From Clostridium ganghwense (GTDB lineage: Bacteria > Bacillota > Clostridia > Clostridiales > Clostridiaceae): a stretch of 64,000 nt of DNA. Shown in pieces: positions 44,945 to 53,428 of the stretch. The stretch's first letter is position 1. Each line of letters opens with the position of its first letter. The translations under genes and the position numbers were made by a program. The stretch is from NCBI RefSeq assembly GCF_026735165.1, contig NZ_JAPQES010000001.1:620001-684000 (forward strand), given 5' to 3'. Under the pieces are notes generated by a model. That model was not told the DNA's origin. It did not search any database and saw nothing but the letters and a program-made list of their open reading frames with translations.

Positions 44945-45433
44945 GTGTGCACTAATAATTTAGCTAAGGAAAAATTCCAAGAATTAGAGATTTTTATTAA
45001 TAATCTTGAGGACAAGCAAGGTGCATTAATAGAAGTGCTTCATAAAGCTCAAGGATTATTTGGTTACCTTCCTGAGGAAGTTCAAAGATTTGTAGCTAAC
45101 AAATTAGATATTAATGTTTCAAAAGTATGTGGTGTTGTAAGTTTCTATTCTTACTTTACTACAGAACCAAGAGGTAAATATGTAATAAGCATATGTATGG
45201 GAACAGCCTGTTTTGTAAAGGGAGCTGGAGACGTATTAAAAGAATTTGAAAAACAATTAAATATAAAAGCTGGTGAAACTACATCTGATTCAAAATTCAC
45301 TGTTGATGTTCTAAGATGTGTAGGTGCTTGTGGACTTGCTCCCGTAGTTACAATAAATAACAAAGTTTATGGTCATTTTACAACAGATATGGTTAGTAAA
45401 GTATTAGAAGAATATGCAGAATTGGAGGGATAA
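44945..45433 (+). CDS. hydC: Bifurcating [FeFe] hydrogenase subunit HydC (NuoE-like)
   Basis: The 162-residue protein is a thioredoxin-like [2Fe-2S] subunit. The four cluster cysteines lie in ICMGTACFVKGA (two) and VLRCVGACGLAP (two), the NuoE pattern. It works with HydB and HydA in the cytosolic complex that couples NADH and reduced ferredoxin oxidation to H2 production, or the reverse. The GTG start at 44945 follows TAAGGAGG. It is 3 bp from hydB and first of a three-gene operon matching the HydCBA order of Thermotoga. Confidence 0.93.
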   Translation: MCTNNLAKEKFQELEIFINNLEDKQGALIEVLHKAQGLFGYLPEEVQRFVANKLDINVSKVCGVVSFYSYFTTEPRGKYVISICMGTACFVKGAGDVLKEFEKQLNIKAGETTSDSKFTVDVLRCVGACGLAPVVTINNKVYGHFTTDMVSKVLEEYAELEG

Positions 45434-45436
45434 ACC

Positions 45437-47332
45437 TTGAGTAAAATTAATTCTATTACAGATCTTAAAACACTTCGTAATGAATATAAGGAATTAGTAG
45501 ATATCCGTAAATTATCTGAAGATATTAAAATATGTAATGAAAACACTAACTTAAAAAGAGATATATTAATCTGCGGAGGTACAGGTTGTAAATCCTCTAA
45601 AAGTGATGAAATATTAGAAAATTTAAAAGCAGAAGTAGAAAAAGCTGGTCTATCGAAACAAGTACATATTTCTATAACTGGTTGCTTTGGTTTCTGTGAA
45701 AAAGGACCTATAGTAAAAGTTGCTCCTGATAATGTTTTTTATGTTCATGTATCGCCAGAAGATGCTGAAGACATAATCCAAAAACATTTACTTAAAGGTG
45801 AAGTAGTTGAAAGACTTCTATATATAGAACCTACTATTAAAGAAAAAGTAAAGAAACAAAATGAAATGTCATTCTATAAAAAACAAAAAAGAATTGCTCT
45901 TAGAAATTGTGGTCTAATAAATCCTGAAAATATTAAAGAATATATAGCAGAAGAAGGCTATCTTGCACTAGGTAAAATTCTTACAGAAATGACTCCTGAT
46001 GAAGTTATTAAATTAATATCAGATTCTGGATTACGCGGACGTGGGGGCGGCGGTTTCCCAACAGGTAAGAAATGGTCATTCGCTAAAATGTTCAATGCCG
46101 ACCAAAAATATATAATTTGTAATGCAGACGAAGGTGATCCTGGTGCTTTCATGGATCGTTCTATTCTAGAGGGAGACCCGCACAGCATACTTGAAGCTAT
46201 GGCAATAGCAGGATATTCTATTGGTGCTTCAATAGGATGTATTTATATAAGAGCAGAATATCCTCTTGCAATAGAAAGATTGAGACTAGCTATAAAACAA
46301 GCTCATGAATACGGGCTTCTTGGAAATAATATTTTAGATACTGATTTTAGTTTTGACGTTAAAATAAAGTATGGTGCTGGAGCTTTCGTATGTGGAGAAG
46401 AAACTGCTTTAATTCATTCTATTGAAGGATGTAGAGGTGAACCTACAAACAAGCCTCCATTCCCTGCTGAAAGCGGACTATGGAACAAACCTACTTGTGT
46501 AAATAACGTTGAAACTTTAGCTAATATACCTGCTATCATTAACAATGGTTCAGAATGGTACAACTCAATTGGTACTAAAACTTCTAAAGGAACTAAGGTA
46601 TTTGCGTTAGCCGGAAAAATAAATAACGTAGGACTTGTAGAAGTTCCTATGGGTACAACTCTCAGAGAAATTATCTATGAAATTGGCGGCGGAATTAAAA
46701 ATGGCCGTAAATTTAAATCAGTGCAAACTGGCGGACCTTCTGGTGGATGTATACCAGAACAATTTCTAGACATCCCTATAGATTATGAATCCTTATCATC
46801 TATAGGCTCCATGATGGGTTCAGGTGGTATGATTGTTATGGATGAAGATAACTGTATGGTTGATATTGCTAAATTCTATCTTGATTTTACTGTTGAAGAA
46901 TCCTGTGGAAAGTGTACTCCTTGCCGTATAGGAAATAAGCGCTTACTTGAAACTCTTGAAAAAATAACAGTTGGCAAAGGAACAAAACAAGATTTAGAAA
47001 ATTTAAAAGAATTAAGTGAAACAATAAAAGATACTTCTCTTTGCGGACTTGGACAAACTGCCCCAAATCCCGTTCTAAGTACTATGAAATATTTCATGGA
47101 TGAATACGAAGCTCATATATACGAAAAACGTTGTCCTGCTGGAGTTTGTGGTGATCTTCTTAGATATGAGATCACAAGCAGCTGTATAGGATGTACTAAA
47201 TGCGCAAGACAATGTCCTGTGTCATGTATTAGCGGAAAAGTTAAAGAAAAACACATTATTGACCAAGAAAAATGTATTAAATGTGGTCAATGCTACAGTG
47301 CATGTCCAGTTGGTGCAATAATAAAAAAATAA
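45437..47332 (+). CDS. hydB: Bifurcating [FeFe] hydrogenase subunit HydB (NuoF-like)
   Basis: The 631-residue subunit has a thioredoxin-like [2Fe-2S] domain (about 40-120; C46, C51 and GCFGFC). The NuoF core (about 165-500) carries NADH/FMN loops RGRGGGGFPTGKKW and NADEGDPGAFMDR and the N3-type cluster SCGKCTPCRIG. Two C-terminal [4Fe-4S] clusters follow (CIGCTKCARQCP and CIKCGQCYSACP, about 580-625). It is the flavin and NAD(H) site where electron bifurcation is thought to occur. The TTG start follows GGAGG at 8-10 bp. Same operon as hydC and hydA, with spacing 3 bp and 39 bp. Confidence 0.95.
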   Translation: MSKINSITDLKTLRNEYKELVDIRKLSEDIKICNENTNLKRDILICGGTGCKSSKSDEILENLKAEVEKAGLSKQVHISITGCFGFCEKGPIVKVAPDNVFYVHVSPEDAEDIIQKHLLKGEVVERLLYIEPTIKEKVKKQNEMSFYKKQKRIALRNCGLINPENIKEYIAEEGYLALGKILTEMTPDEVIKLISDSGLRGRGGGGFPTGKKWSFAKMFNADQKYIICNADEGDPGAFMDRSILEGDPHSILEAMAIAGYSIGASIGCIYIRAEYPLAIERLRLAIKQAHEYGLLGNNILDTDFSFDVKIKYGAGAFVCGEETALIHSIEGCRGEPTNKPPFPAESGLWNKPTCVNNVETLANIPAIINNGSEWYNSIGTKTSKGTKVFALAGKINNVGLVEVPMGTTLREIIYEIGGGIKNGRKFKSVQTGGPSGGCIPEQFLDIPIDYESLSSIGSMMGSGGMIVMDEDNCMVDIAKFYLDFTVEESCGKCTPCRIGNKRLLETLEKITVGKGTKQDLENLKELSETIKDTSLCGLGQTAPNPVLSTMKYFMDEYEAHIYEKRCPAGVCGDLLRYEITSSCIGCTKCARQCPVSCISGKVKEKHIIDQEKCIKCGQCYSACPVGAIIKK

Positions 47333-47371
47333 TAAATTTGTAGTAATATTCTAAAGGAAGAGGTGTAAGAT

Positions 47372-49108
47372 TTGAGTCTAGTAACTCTAACTATAAATAA
47401 TAGACAAGTTCAAGTAGAAGAAGGTACAACTATTTTAGAAGCCGCAAAAACACTTAATATTGATATACCTGCATTATGTCATTTAAAACTACACGATAAT
47501 AAAACTGTGAATCATCCTGGTTCTTGTAGAGTTTGTGTTGTTGAAGTAGAAGGAAGACGTAACTTAGCTCCATCTTGTTCAACTCCTGTTAGTGAAGGAA
47601 TGGTTATAAAAACCAACTCTATAAGAGCTATTAAAGCACGCAGAAATATTGTAGAACTTATGCTTTCAAATCACCCTCAAGATTGTTTATTATGTGAAAA
47701 AAATACATCTTGCGAACTTCAAAAACTAGCTGCTGACTTAGGTATACGTGAAATAAAATATCAAGGTGAAAAAACAACATTCCCTAAAGATAATTCAAGT
47801 CATTCAATAATAAGAGACATGGATAAATGTATACTTTGCAGACGCTGTGAAACAGTCTGTAGTGAAATCCAAACTGTAGGTGTATTATCTGCTATGAATA
47901 GAGGCTTTAACACTACTGTCAGTCCTGCTTTTGACCTTCCTATGTCAGAAACAAAATGTACTTTTTGTGGTCAATGTGTCGCAGTCTGTCCTACTGGTGC
48001 TTTAACAGAAGTTAACTATGTTTCACAAGTATGGGATGCAATAAATGATGAAGATAAAGTAGTTATTGTACAAACTGCACCTGCAATTCGTGCTGCTCTT
48101 GGAGAAGAATTTGGTCTTGAACCTGGTACACCTGTAACAGGAAAAATGGTATCCGCTCTTCGTGCCCTTGGCTTCGATAAGGTATTTGATACAGATTTTG
48201 CAGCAGACTTAACTATAATGGAAGAAGCTAGCGAATTTTTACACAGACTTAACCATGGTGGAAGACTTCCAATGTTAACTAGCTGCTGTCCTGGATGGAT
48301 TAAATTCATTGAACATGATTTTAGTGATCTTTTAGATATTCCATCTACCTGTAAATCTCCCCAACAAATGTTTGGTGCAATAGCAAAAACTTATTTTGCT
48401 GCAAAAATGAATATAGACCCTGAAAACATAGTAGTAGTTTCAGTTATGCCTTGTCTTGCCAAAAAATATGAAGCTGCAAGGCCTGAAATGAATACTAATG
48501 GTATACAAGATGTAGATATTGTTATAAGTACAAGAGAGCTTGCTAAAATGATAAAAGAAGCTGGTATTCACTTCCTTTCATTAAAAGATGAAGATTTTGA
48601 TTCTCCTCTTGGCGAATCTACAGGTGCTGGTGTAATATTCGGTGCATCTGGTGGAGTTATGGAAGCAGCATTACGTACAGCTTACGAATGGATAACTAAA
48701 GAATCTATCCATAATTTAGAATTTAAAGATGTACGTGGACTTGAAGGAATAAAGGAATCTACAATCAAGATAAAAGATATGGATGTAAAAGTAGCAATTG
48801 CAAATGGCCTTGGAAATGCTCGTAAGCTTCTAAAAGCTATTCAATCTGGTGAATCAAACTATCACATGATAGAAATCATGGCCTGTCCTGGTGGATGTAT
48901 AGGCGGTGGTGGACAACCTTATAGCCAAGCAAATAGCGAAGTATTAGAAAAGAGAATTGAAGCTCTTTATAAAGAAGATAAAAATAAAGCGTTAAGAAAA
49001 TCTCATGATAATCCTTACATCAATAAATTATATAAAGAATTCTTAGGTGAACCATATGGAGAAAAAGCACACAACCTTCTTCATACTCACTATATAAAGA
49101 GAAGTTAA
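47372..49108 (+). CDS. hydA: Bifurcating [FeFe] hydrogenase catalytic subunit HydA
   Basis: The 578-residue catalytic subunit has a [2Fe-2S] ferredoxin domain (about 1-80), a His-Cys3 [4Fe-4S] segment (HPQDCLLCEKNTSCELQ) and two [4Fe-4S] clusters (CILCRRCETVC, CTFCGQCVAVCP). The H-cluster domain has all three motifs: TSCCPGW near residue 303 (proton-transfer Cys present), MPCLAKKYE near 359 and MACPGGCIGGGGQP near 503. It lacks the C-terminal [2Fe-2S] extension of the Thermotoga subunit. It should be a fully active H2-evolving or H2-uptake hydrogenase. The start is TTG, after GGAAGAGGTG. A strong terminator follows. Maturases HydEFG are not in the window. Confidence 0.96.
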   Translation: MSLVTLTINNRQVQVEEGTTILEAAKTLNIDIPALCHLKLHDNKTVNHPGSCRVCVVEVEGRRNLAPSCSTPVSEGMVIKTNSIRAIKARRNIVELMLSNHPQDCLLCEKNTSCELQKLAADLGIREIKYQGEKTTFPKDNSSHSIIRDMDKCILCRRCETVCSEIQTVGVLSAMNRGFNTTVSPAFDLPMSETKCTFCGQCVAVCPTGALTEVNYVSQVWDAINDEDKVVIVQTAPAIRAALGEEFGLEPGTPVTGKMVSALRALGFDKVFDTDFAADLTIMEEASEFLHRLNHGGRLPMLTSCCPGWIKFIEHDFSDLLDIPSTCKSPQQMFGAIAKTYFAAKMNIDPENIVVVSVMPCLAKKYEAARPEMNTNGIQDVDIVISTRELAKMIKEAGIHFLSLKDEDFDSPLGESTGAGVIFGASGGVMEAALRTAYEWITKESIHNLEFKDVRGLEGIKESTIKIKDMDVKVAIANGLGNARKLLKAIQSGESNYHMIEIMACPGGCIGGGGQPYSQANSEVLEKRIEALYKEDKNKALRKSHDNPYINKLYKEFLGEPYGEKAHNLLHTHYIKRS

Positions 49109-49120
49109 AATAAGTTAAAG

Positions 49121-49169
49121 AAAAGACCATAAATATAGAAAAATTCCATATTTATGGTCTTTTTTATTT
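49121..49169 (+). terminator. Intrinsic terminator after hydA
   Basis: AAAGACCATAAATAT and ATATTTATGGTCTTT form a perfect stem of about 15 bp with a 10-nt loop, followed by a T run. Confidence 0.92.
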
Positions 49170-49214
49170 TTTCACTAGATAAAATACTATATTCCTAATC
49201 AACTTGTAAATCCT

Positions 49215-50960
49215 TTATATACTAAACTTGGTTATAAAAACCTTCTCTTTTCTTAATGGGTTACCTTCATTATATTGAAAATTATACCACCTATGTATAA
49301 GCACCTTATCTCCTAAATATGTAGCTTGTGTTGGTGCACTTGTATCAATTAATAAGTTAGATGAGGTATTAAATAAAAATACTCCATCAGCACCTTTTTT
49401 ATATACATCATAAGCTCTTGATAAATATTGATCTAACTTTAAATACTCTCTTTCATGAACATAAAGTCCTTTTTTCATTAATTCCTCTTCAGCTTTTGTT
49501 AAATCGTGTCCTTTAACATCAGCAACTATCCCAATATATAATTTAACCTTTGTACCCTTTACCATTTCTACATAAGGAGTTATATCGAAAAAATCCTCCT
49601 TACTTATATTAGAAATAATTAATCTATCTATATACCCTTTTTCAATCCAAGTTTCAACATCAAACCCATAAGAAAGTGGATTCTTATATGGTATTCTCAC
49701 TGTAATATTCTTATTTTTTGGTATTTCAGCTCTTACTTCTTTCATAAATTTATTCATAATAATAGCTCTATAAAAATTCTTATATATCTTAGTAGTTTGG
49801 CTTCCCATTACTGTAGGATATCTACAAAAATCAAGTGTTATTCCATCTACATTCTTAAAAGAAGCTGCTTCCCTTAATATATTTTTTATATAATCTCTAA
49901 ATTTAGGATATGTATAATTCATTGAAAAACTACCTTCTTGAACACAATCTTTATATTCATCGTACATTGCTCCATTTAGGAAGCCATATATTTTAGGATT
50001 ATAAAACGCATCCATACGTAATGAAGCATTTATTTTCACACCTTTTTTTTCTGCCTCATCTGCTACAACCTCTAAAGGTGATTTGCCTGTCTTTAAAATA
50101 TTTAGTATTTGTTCTCTTGCAAGTTTATCGCCTTCTCTAAGTTGATTATCATATCTGTCAACTCCTTCAAAAGCTTTTCCAGCATATCTGCTATTATAAG
50201 TTAACATACCCGTAGTTCCTAAACACCAATTTATCTCTCCAACATTTTTTTTAGATAGAACATCTACAGTTTTTTTCTTTAAACTATCTACAGTGGGATA
50301 ACTTCCTGAAAAAAAATCAGAATATCCATCAAAATCATATATAATTCTTCTCCCACTAGCACCTTCATCTGACTTATTATATGCAGCTATTTCCTCTGAA
50401 GTTAGTCCAACTAATTTAATATATGCAATTCTTGCTCTGTAATTATTGTACGGACTAATTTTAATGCTATTTCCATTAAAATTTGATATAAGCGCTCTTT
50501 TCTCATATATATATTGATTTCCATATAATTTATGAGCATCATATGCTTCATTATTTTCCACATAATTATAAGAATTATCCTTTTCTGTTTCTTTTACAAT
50601 AAAGCTATCTGTTCCTGCTGCATAACCTATATCAATCTTAAACCATCCATTTAACTTTAAAGGTAACTCTAGTTCTTGTGATTTATCTGTACTTTCAATT
50701 ATAACTCCTTTATTATCACCTTTAAATACAGATGCTCCCCATCCTGCTCTATTAGCCTCTTCATTCTCATTATTAACCATTTTTTGTACACACTTAAATA
50801 AATAAATTTTTCCTGATTCCGCTGTTATAGTTTCCCCTGATTTTAAATTCACTAAACTTTCTTGTACATCTTTTTCATCCCAAGCATATACATTAGATGA
50901 AAATAGAAACATAAAAGAAATAAAATATAATATAAATAATTTCTTTATCCTATTATTCAA
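49215..50960 (-). CDS. Secreted glycosyl hydrolase-like protein (GH10-like/DUF187 type)
   Basis: The 581-residue exported protein has a signal peptide ending NVYA (about residue 27), an N-terminal beta domain (about 30-195) and a TIM-barrel-like domain (about 200-530). KINASLRMDAFYNPKIYGFLN, FKNVDGITLDFCRYPTV with an Asp on a strand end, and GADGVFLFNTSSNL match GH10-like family-10-related proteins. The substrate is unknown, presumably a glycan in the wall or environment. The start is TTG at 50960 after GAGAGG. It is convergent with hydCBA and divergent from the M1 peptidase gene. Confidence 0.72.
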   Translation of the reverse strand: MNNRIKKLFILYFISFMFLFSSNVYAWDEKDVQESLVNLKSGETITAESGKIYLFKCVQKMVNNENEEANRAGWGASVFKGDNKGVIIESTDKSQELELPLKLNGWFKIDIGYAAGTDSFIVKETEKDNSYNYVENNEAYDAHKLYGNQYIYEKRALISNFNGNSIKISPYNNYRARIAYIKLVGLTSEEIAAYNKSDEGASGRRIIYDFDGYSDFFSGSYPTVDSLKKKTVDVLSKKNVGEINWCLGTTGMLTYNSRYAGKAFEGVDRYDNQLREGDKLAREQILNILKTGKSPLEVVADEAEKKGVKINASLRMDAFYNPKIYGFLNGAMYDEYKDCVQEGSFSMNYTYPKFRDYIKNILREAASFKNVDGITLDFCRYPTVMGSQTTKIYKNFYRAIIMNKFMKEVRAEIPKNKNITVRIPYKNPLSYGFDVETWIEKGYIDRLIISNISKEDFFDITPYVEMVKGTKVKLYIGIVADVKGHDLTKAEEELMKKGLYVHEREYLKLDQYLSRAYDVYKKGADGVFLFNTSSNLLIDTSAPTQATYLGDKVLIHRWYNFQYNEGNPLRKEKVFITKFSI

Positions 50961-51241
50961 TCAATCCTCTCCTTATTCATTTTTTTAGTTAAATTTACAT
51001 TATGAACCTTTTTCAAATTATAACACTCAGCTTTCATTTTATCAATTATTCTCATCATTTAAATAACTTTGAATTCATTATATATTATAATTTTCGTTTG
51101 TATTATTCTTAAATTTATATTAAATTTATCTCTTGTATATATAATTAGGAAATCAATTATGCTAATATTTAACTGTAAATATAAATAGTTTTAACTATTT
51201 AATTCATAGTTATACAAAGATAAATTTATATTATGAAAAAA
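50961..51241. other. Divergent intergenic region
   Basis: About 280 bp of very AT-rich DNA lie between two divergently transcribed secreted-protein genes. No RNA gene or riboswitch was recognised. Its plus-strand end carries the unusual translation start described next. Confidence 0.5.
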
Positions 51242-51278
51242 GGGGGGAATTGCTCAATTTTTAGAGCAAAATATTATG
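51242..51278 (+). promoter_or_regulatory. Ribosome binding site separated from the start by a hairpin
   Basis: GGGGGG (51242-51247) is 28 nt from the ATG at 51276, too far to work directly. Between them TTGCTC (51250-51255) and GAGCAA (51264-51269) form a perfect 6-bp hairpin. Folding it leaves about 8 nt between the Shine-Dalgarno sequence and ATG, the optimal spacing. A 4-codon frame TTG CTC AAT TTT TAG also starts in the stem. Confidence 0.55.
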
Positions 51279-53369
51279 AAAAACATTAAACTAAAAAAAT
51301 TTACATGTTTTATTGTAACTTTGTTATTCATGTTGTTGGTTAAACTTCCAATGGCTTTTGCACAAGAAGGAGCAAACAGTTACAAAATTAATGCTACATT
51401 TGATGAAAATAAAAAAATCCTAACTGCTAATGAAACTGTATCTTTCAAAAACACCTCTAATACTACTTTAAAGGATATAGTATTTCACCTTTATCCAGAT
51501 GCCTATGGTAAAGCTGAAACTAAACCTCAAATTGGTGGACAACCAGATGAATTATCACAAGAGCAACTAGGAGATATTACTATAACTAAAGTTTTCGTAA
51601 ATAATAAAAAAGTAGATTTTACTCAGAAAAATCAAATACTTAAAATTAAACTTGATCAAGCTTTGCAAAATACTGAAGAAGCTAAACTATATATTGAATT
51701 TACCTTAAAGCTTCCACATGGAACTGACCGTATGGGATATTTCAATGATATATACTCTTTTACTAACTGGTATCCTATTTTATCAATTTATGATTCCCAA
51801 GCTAATAAGTGGGATGAAAATCCTTATCATCCAGTTGGAGAATCTAACTATGCAGAATCTTCAAATTATGATGTTACACTAAACGTTTCTAAAGATATGC
51901 AAGTAGCCTCTACTGGTATTGATAAAAGTATAGACGTAATAAACGACAAAACTAAAACGATAAATATAAATGCAGAAAATGTTAGAGACTTTGTATTTAT
52001 AATGAGTCCTAGATTCAAGGTACTATCTAAAGATATAAATGGAATAAAAGTTAATAGCTTTTATTATGATGAAAAAGATGAAAAAAGTGATTTATGTAAA
52101 AAAAGAGCTTCTGTAGTTCTTGATACAGCTGCAGATGCCCTAGATTTCTTTAGCAACAAATTTGGTAAATATCCATTTAAAGAATTTGACGTTGTTGAAA
52201 CTTACCTTAGTGGTGGTGCTATGGAATATCCTCAACTTATACAAATGGGAAACTATAGATTTAATCCTGAAATATCTTATGAAAATGCAGAATACATGCC
52301 TTTTGAAATTGAATCTACAGTTCATGAAACTGGTCATCAATGGTGGTTTTCTCTAGTTGGAAACAATGAATTTAAAGAATCTTTCTTAGATGAATCTTTA
52401 ACTGTATACTCCACTGCTTACTTCTTTGAGAAAAAATACGGTGACTATTGTCATGCAGGTACTGTTTTAAAATTCAGAATGTATCATTACTTTGGTTTTC
52501 AAGAAAATCATGCACTAAATACAAGTGTTAATAAATTTGATTCATGGATGGATTACAGCAGAACAATATATAATAAAGGACCTCTATTTTTTGAAGATTT
52601 GAGACAAAGAGTTGGAGAAGAAAAATTCTTGAAAATTCTTCAAACTTACTTCCAAAAATACCAATATAAAAATGCAACTATTAAAGATCTTTTAGACGTT
52701 ATTGAAGAAGTGGCAGGTAAAGATGTTAGAAAAGCTATGTATTCAGCTGTAACTTCTAAAGACTATACTCCTAAAAATATATCTCTTTCAGATGAAGAAA
52801 GAAATAAAATTGAAAAAGAATTATATAAAAATGAAGTTTTAAGCAAAGAAAAAAAATATGGTCTTTCACTTTTTAGTATTGATGCTAAAGCAATTCTTGG
52901 TGAAAAAATTTATATAGTAAAACCTCATGATTTACCTAAAGAGGATGATGCAGCTATAAACAACTTTATACAAAACATGAAATATAAATATAAAGAACTG
53001 AATGGTAATGATGAGAATTTGATTGTAAAATACGATAAAGATTTAACAGATAAAGAGATACAAAATGAAAACCTAATACTATTAGGTAATCCTTGGAATA
53101 ACTCAGCATTTAATTCATTAAACTCATTACTTCCAATTTCACTTTCTAAATTCTCTTTAACTATGAAAGATATAAACATATGTAATTCTAATGTAAATGG
53201 ACGATTAGTAGCTAAAAACCCTTATAATAAAGATAAAAATCTATTAGTTATTTTCTGGAGTAAAAATGGAAATTTAGATAATTTAATTGAAACTTCTATT
53301 TTTGATGATGCTAGAACTCAATTCTCAATAAATATTAATAATAAGAAAAAGCTCTCTGGAAGTCTTTAA
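51276..53369 (+). CDS. Secreted M1-family metallopeptidase
   Basis: The 697-residue exported peptidase has a signal peptide (MKNIKLKKFTCFIVTLLFML..., cleavage near FAQEG), an N-terminal beta saddle (about 30-260) and a thermolysin-like domain (about 265-500). GAMEYP stands for the exopeptidase GxMEN loop, and the zinc motif is HETGHQWW (about 350), with the third ligand Glu in LDESLTVYS (about 369). An unassigned C-terminal region has no membrane anchor or sorting signal. It should trim peptides outside the cell. Translation start is unusual (see the preceding entry). Confidence 0.88.
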   Translation: MKNIKLKKFTCFIVTLLFMLLVKLPMAFAQEGANSYKINATFDENKKILTANETVSFKNTSNTTLKDIVFHLYPDAYGKAETKPQIGGQPDELSQEQLGDITITKVFVNNKKVDFTQKNQILKIKLDQALQNTEEAKLYIEFTLKLPHGTDRMGYFNDIYSFTNWYPILSIYDSQANKWDENPYHPVGESNYAESSNYDVTLNVSKDMQVASTGIDKSIDVINDKTKTININAENVRDFVFIMSPRFKVLSKDINGIKVNSFYYDEKDEKSDLCKKRASVVLDTAADALDFFSNKFGKYPFKEFDVVETYLSGGAMEYPQLIQMGNYRFNPEISYENAEYMPFEIESTVHETGHQWWFSLVGNNEFKESFLDESLTVYSTAYFFEKKYGDYCHAGTVLKFRMYHYFGFQENHALNTSVNKFDSWMDYSRTIYNKGPLFFEDLRQRVGEEKFLKILQTYFQKYQYKNATIKDLLDVIEEVAGKDVRKAMYSAVTSKDYTPKNISLSDEERNKIEKELYKNEVLSKEKKYGLSLFSIDAKAILGEKIYIVKPHDLPKEDDAAINNFIQNMKYKYKELNGNDENLIVKYDKDLTDKEIQNENLILLGNPWNNSAFNSLNSLLPISLSKFSLTMKDINICNSNVNGRLVAKNPYNKDKNLLVIFWSKNGNLDNLIETSIFDDARTQFSININNKKKLSGSL

Positions 53370-53384
53370 AAATCAGTAATTATA

Positions 53385-53426
53385 TACCAGTAACCAGTAA
53401 AAAATCTCTTTTACTGGTTACTTTAA
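53385..53426. terminator. Bidirectional terminator between M1 peptidase and metH
   Basis: AGTAACCAGTAAAA and TTTTACTGGTTACT form a perfect stem of about 14 bp with A/T runs on both flanks, between convergent genes. Confidence 0.88.
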
Positions 53427-53428
53427 TT

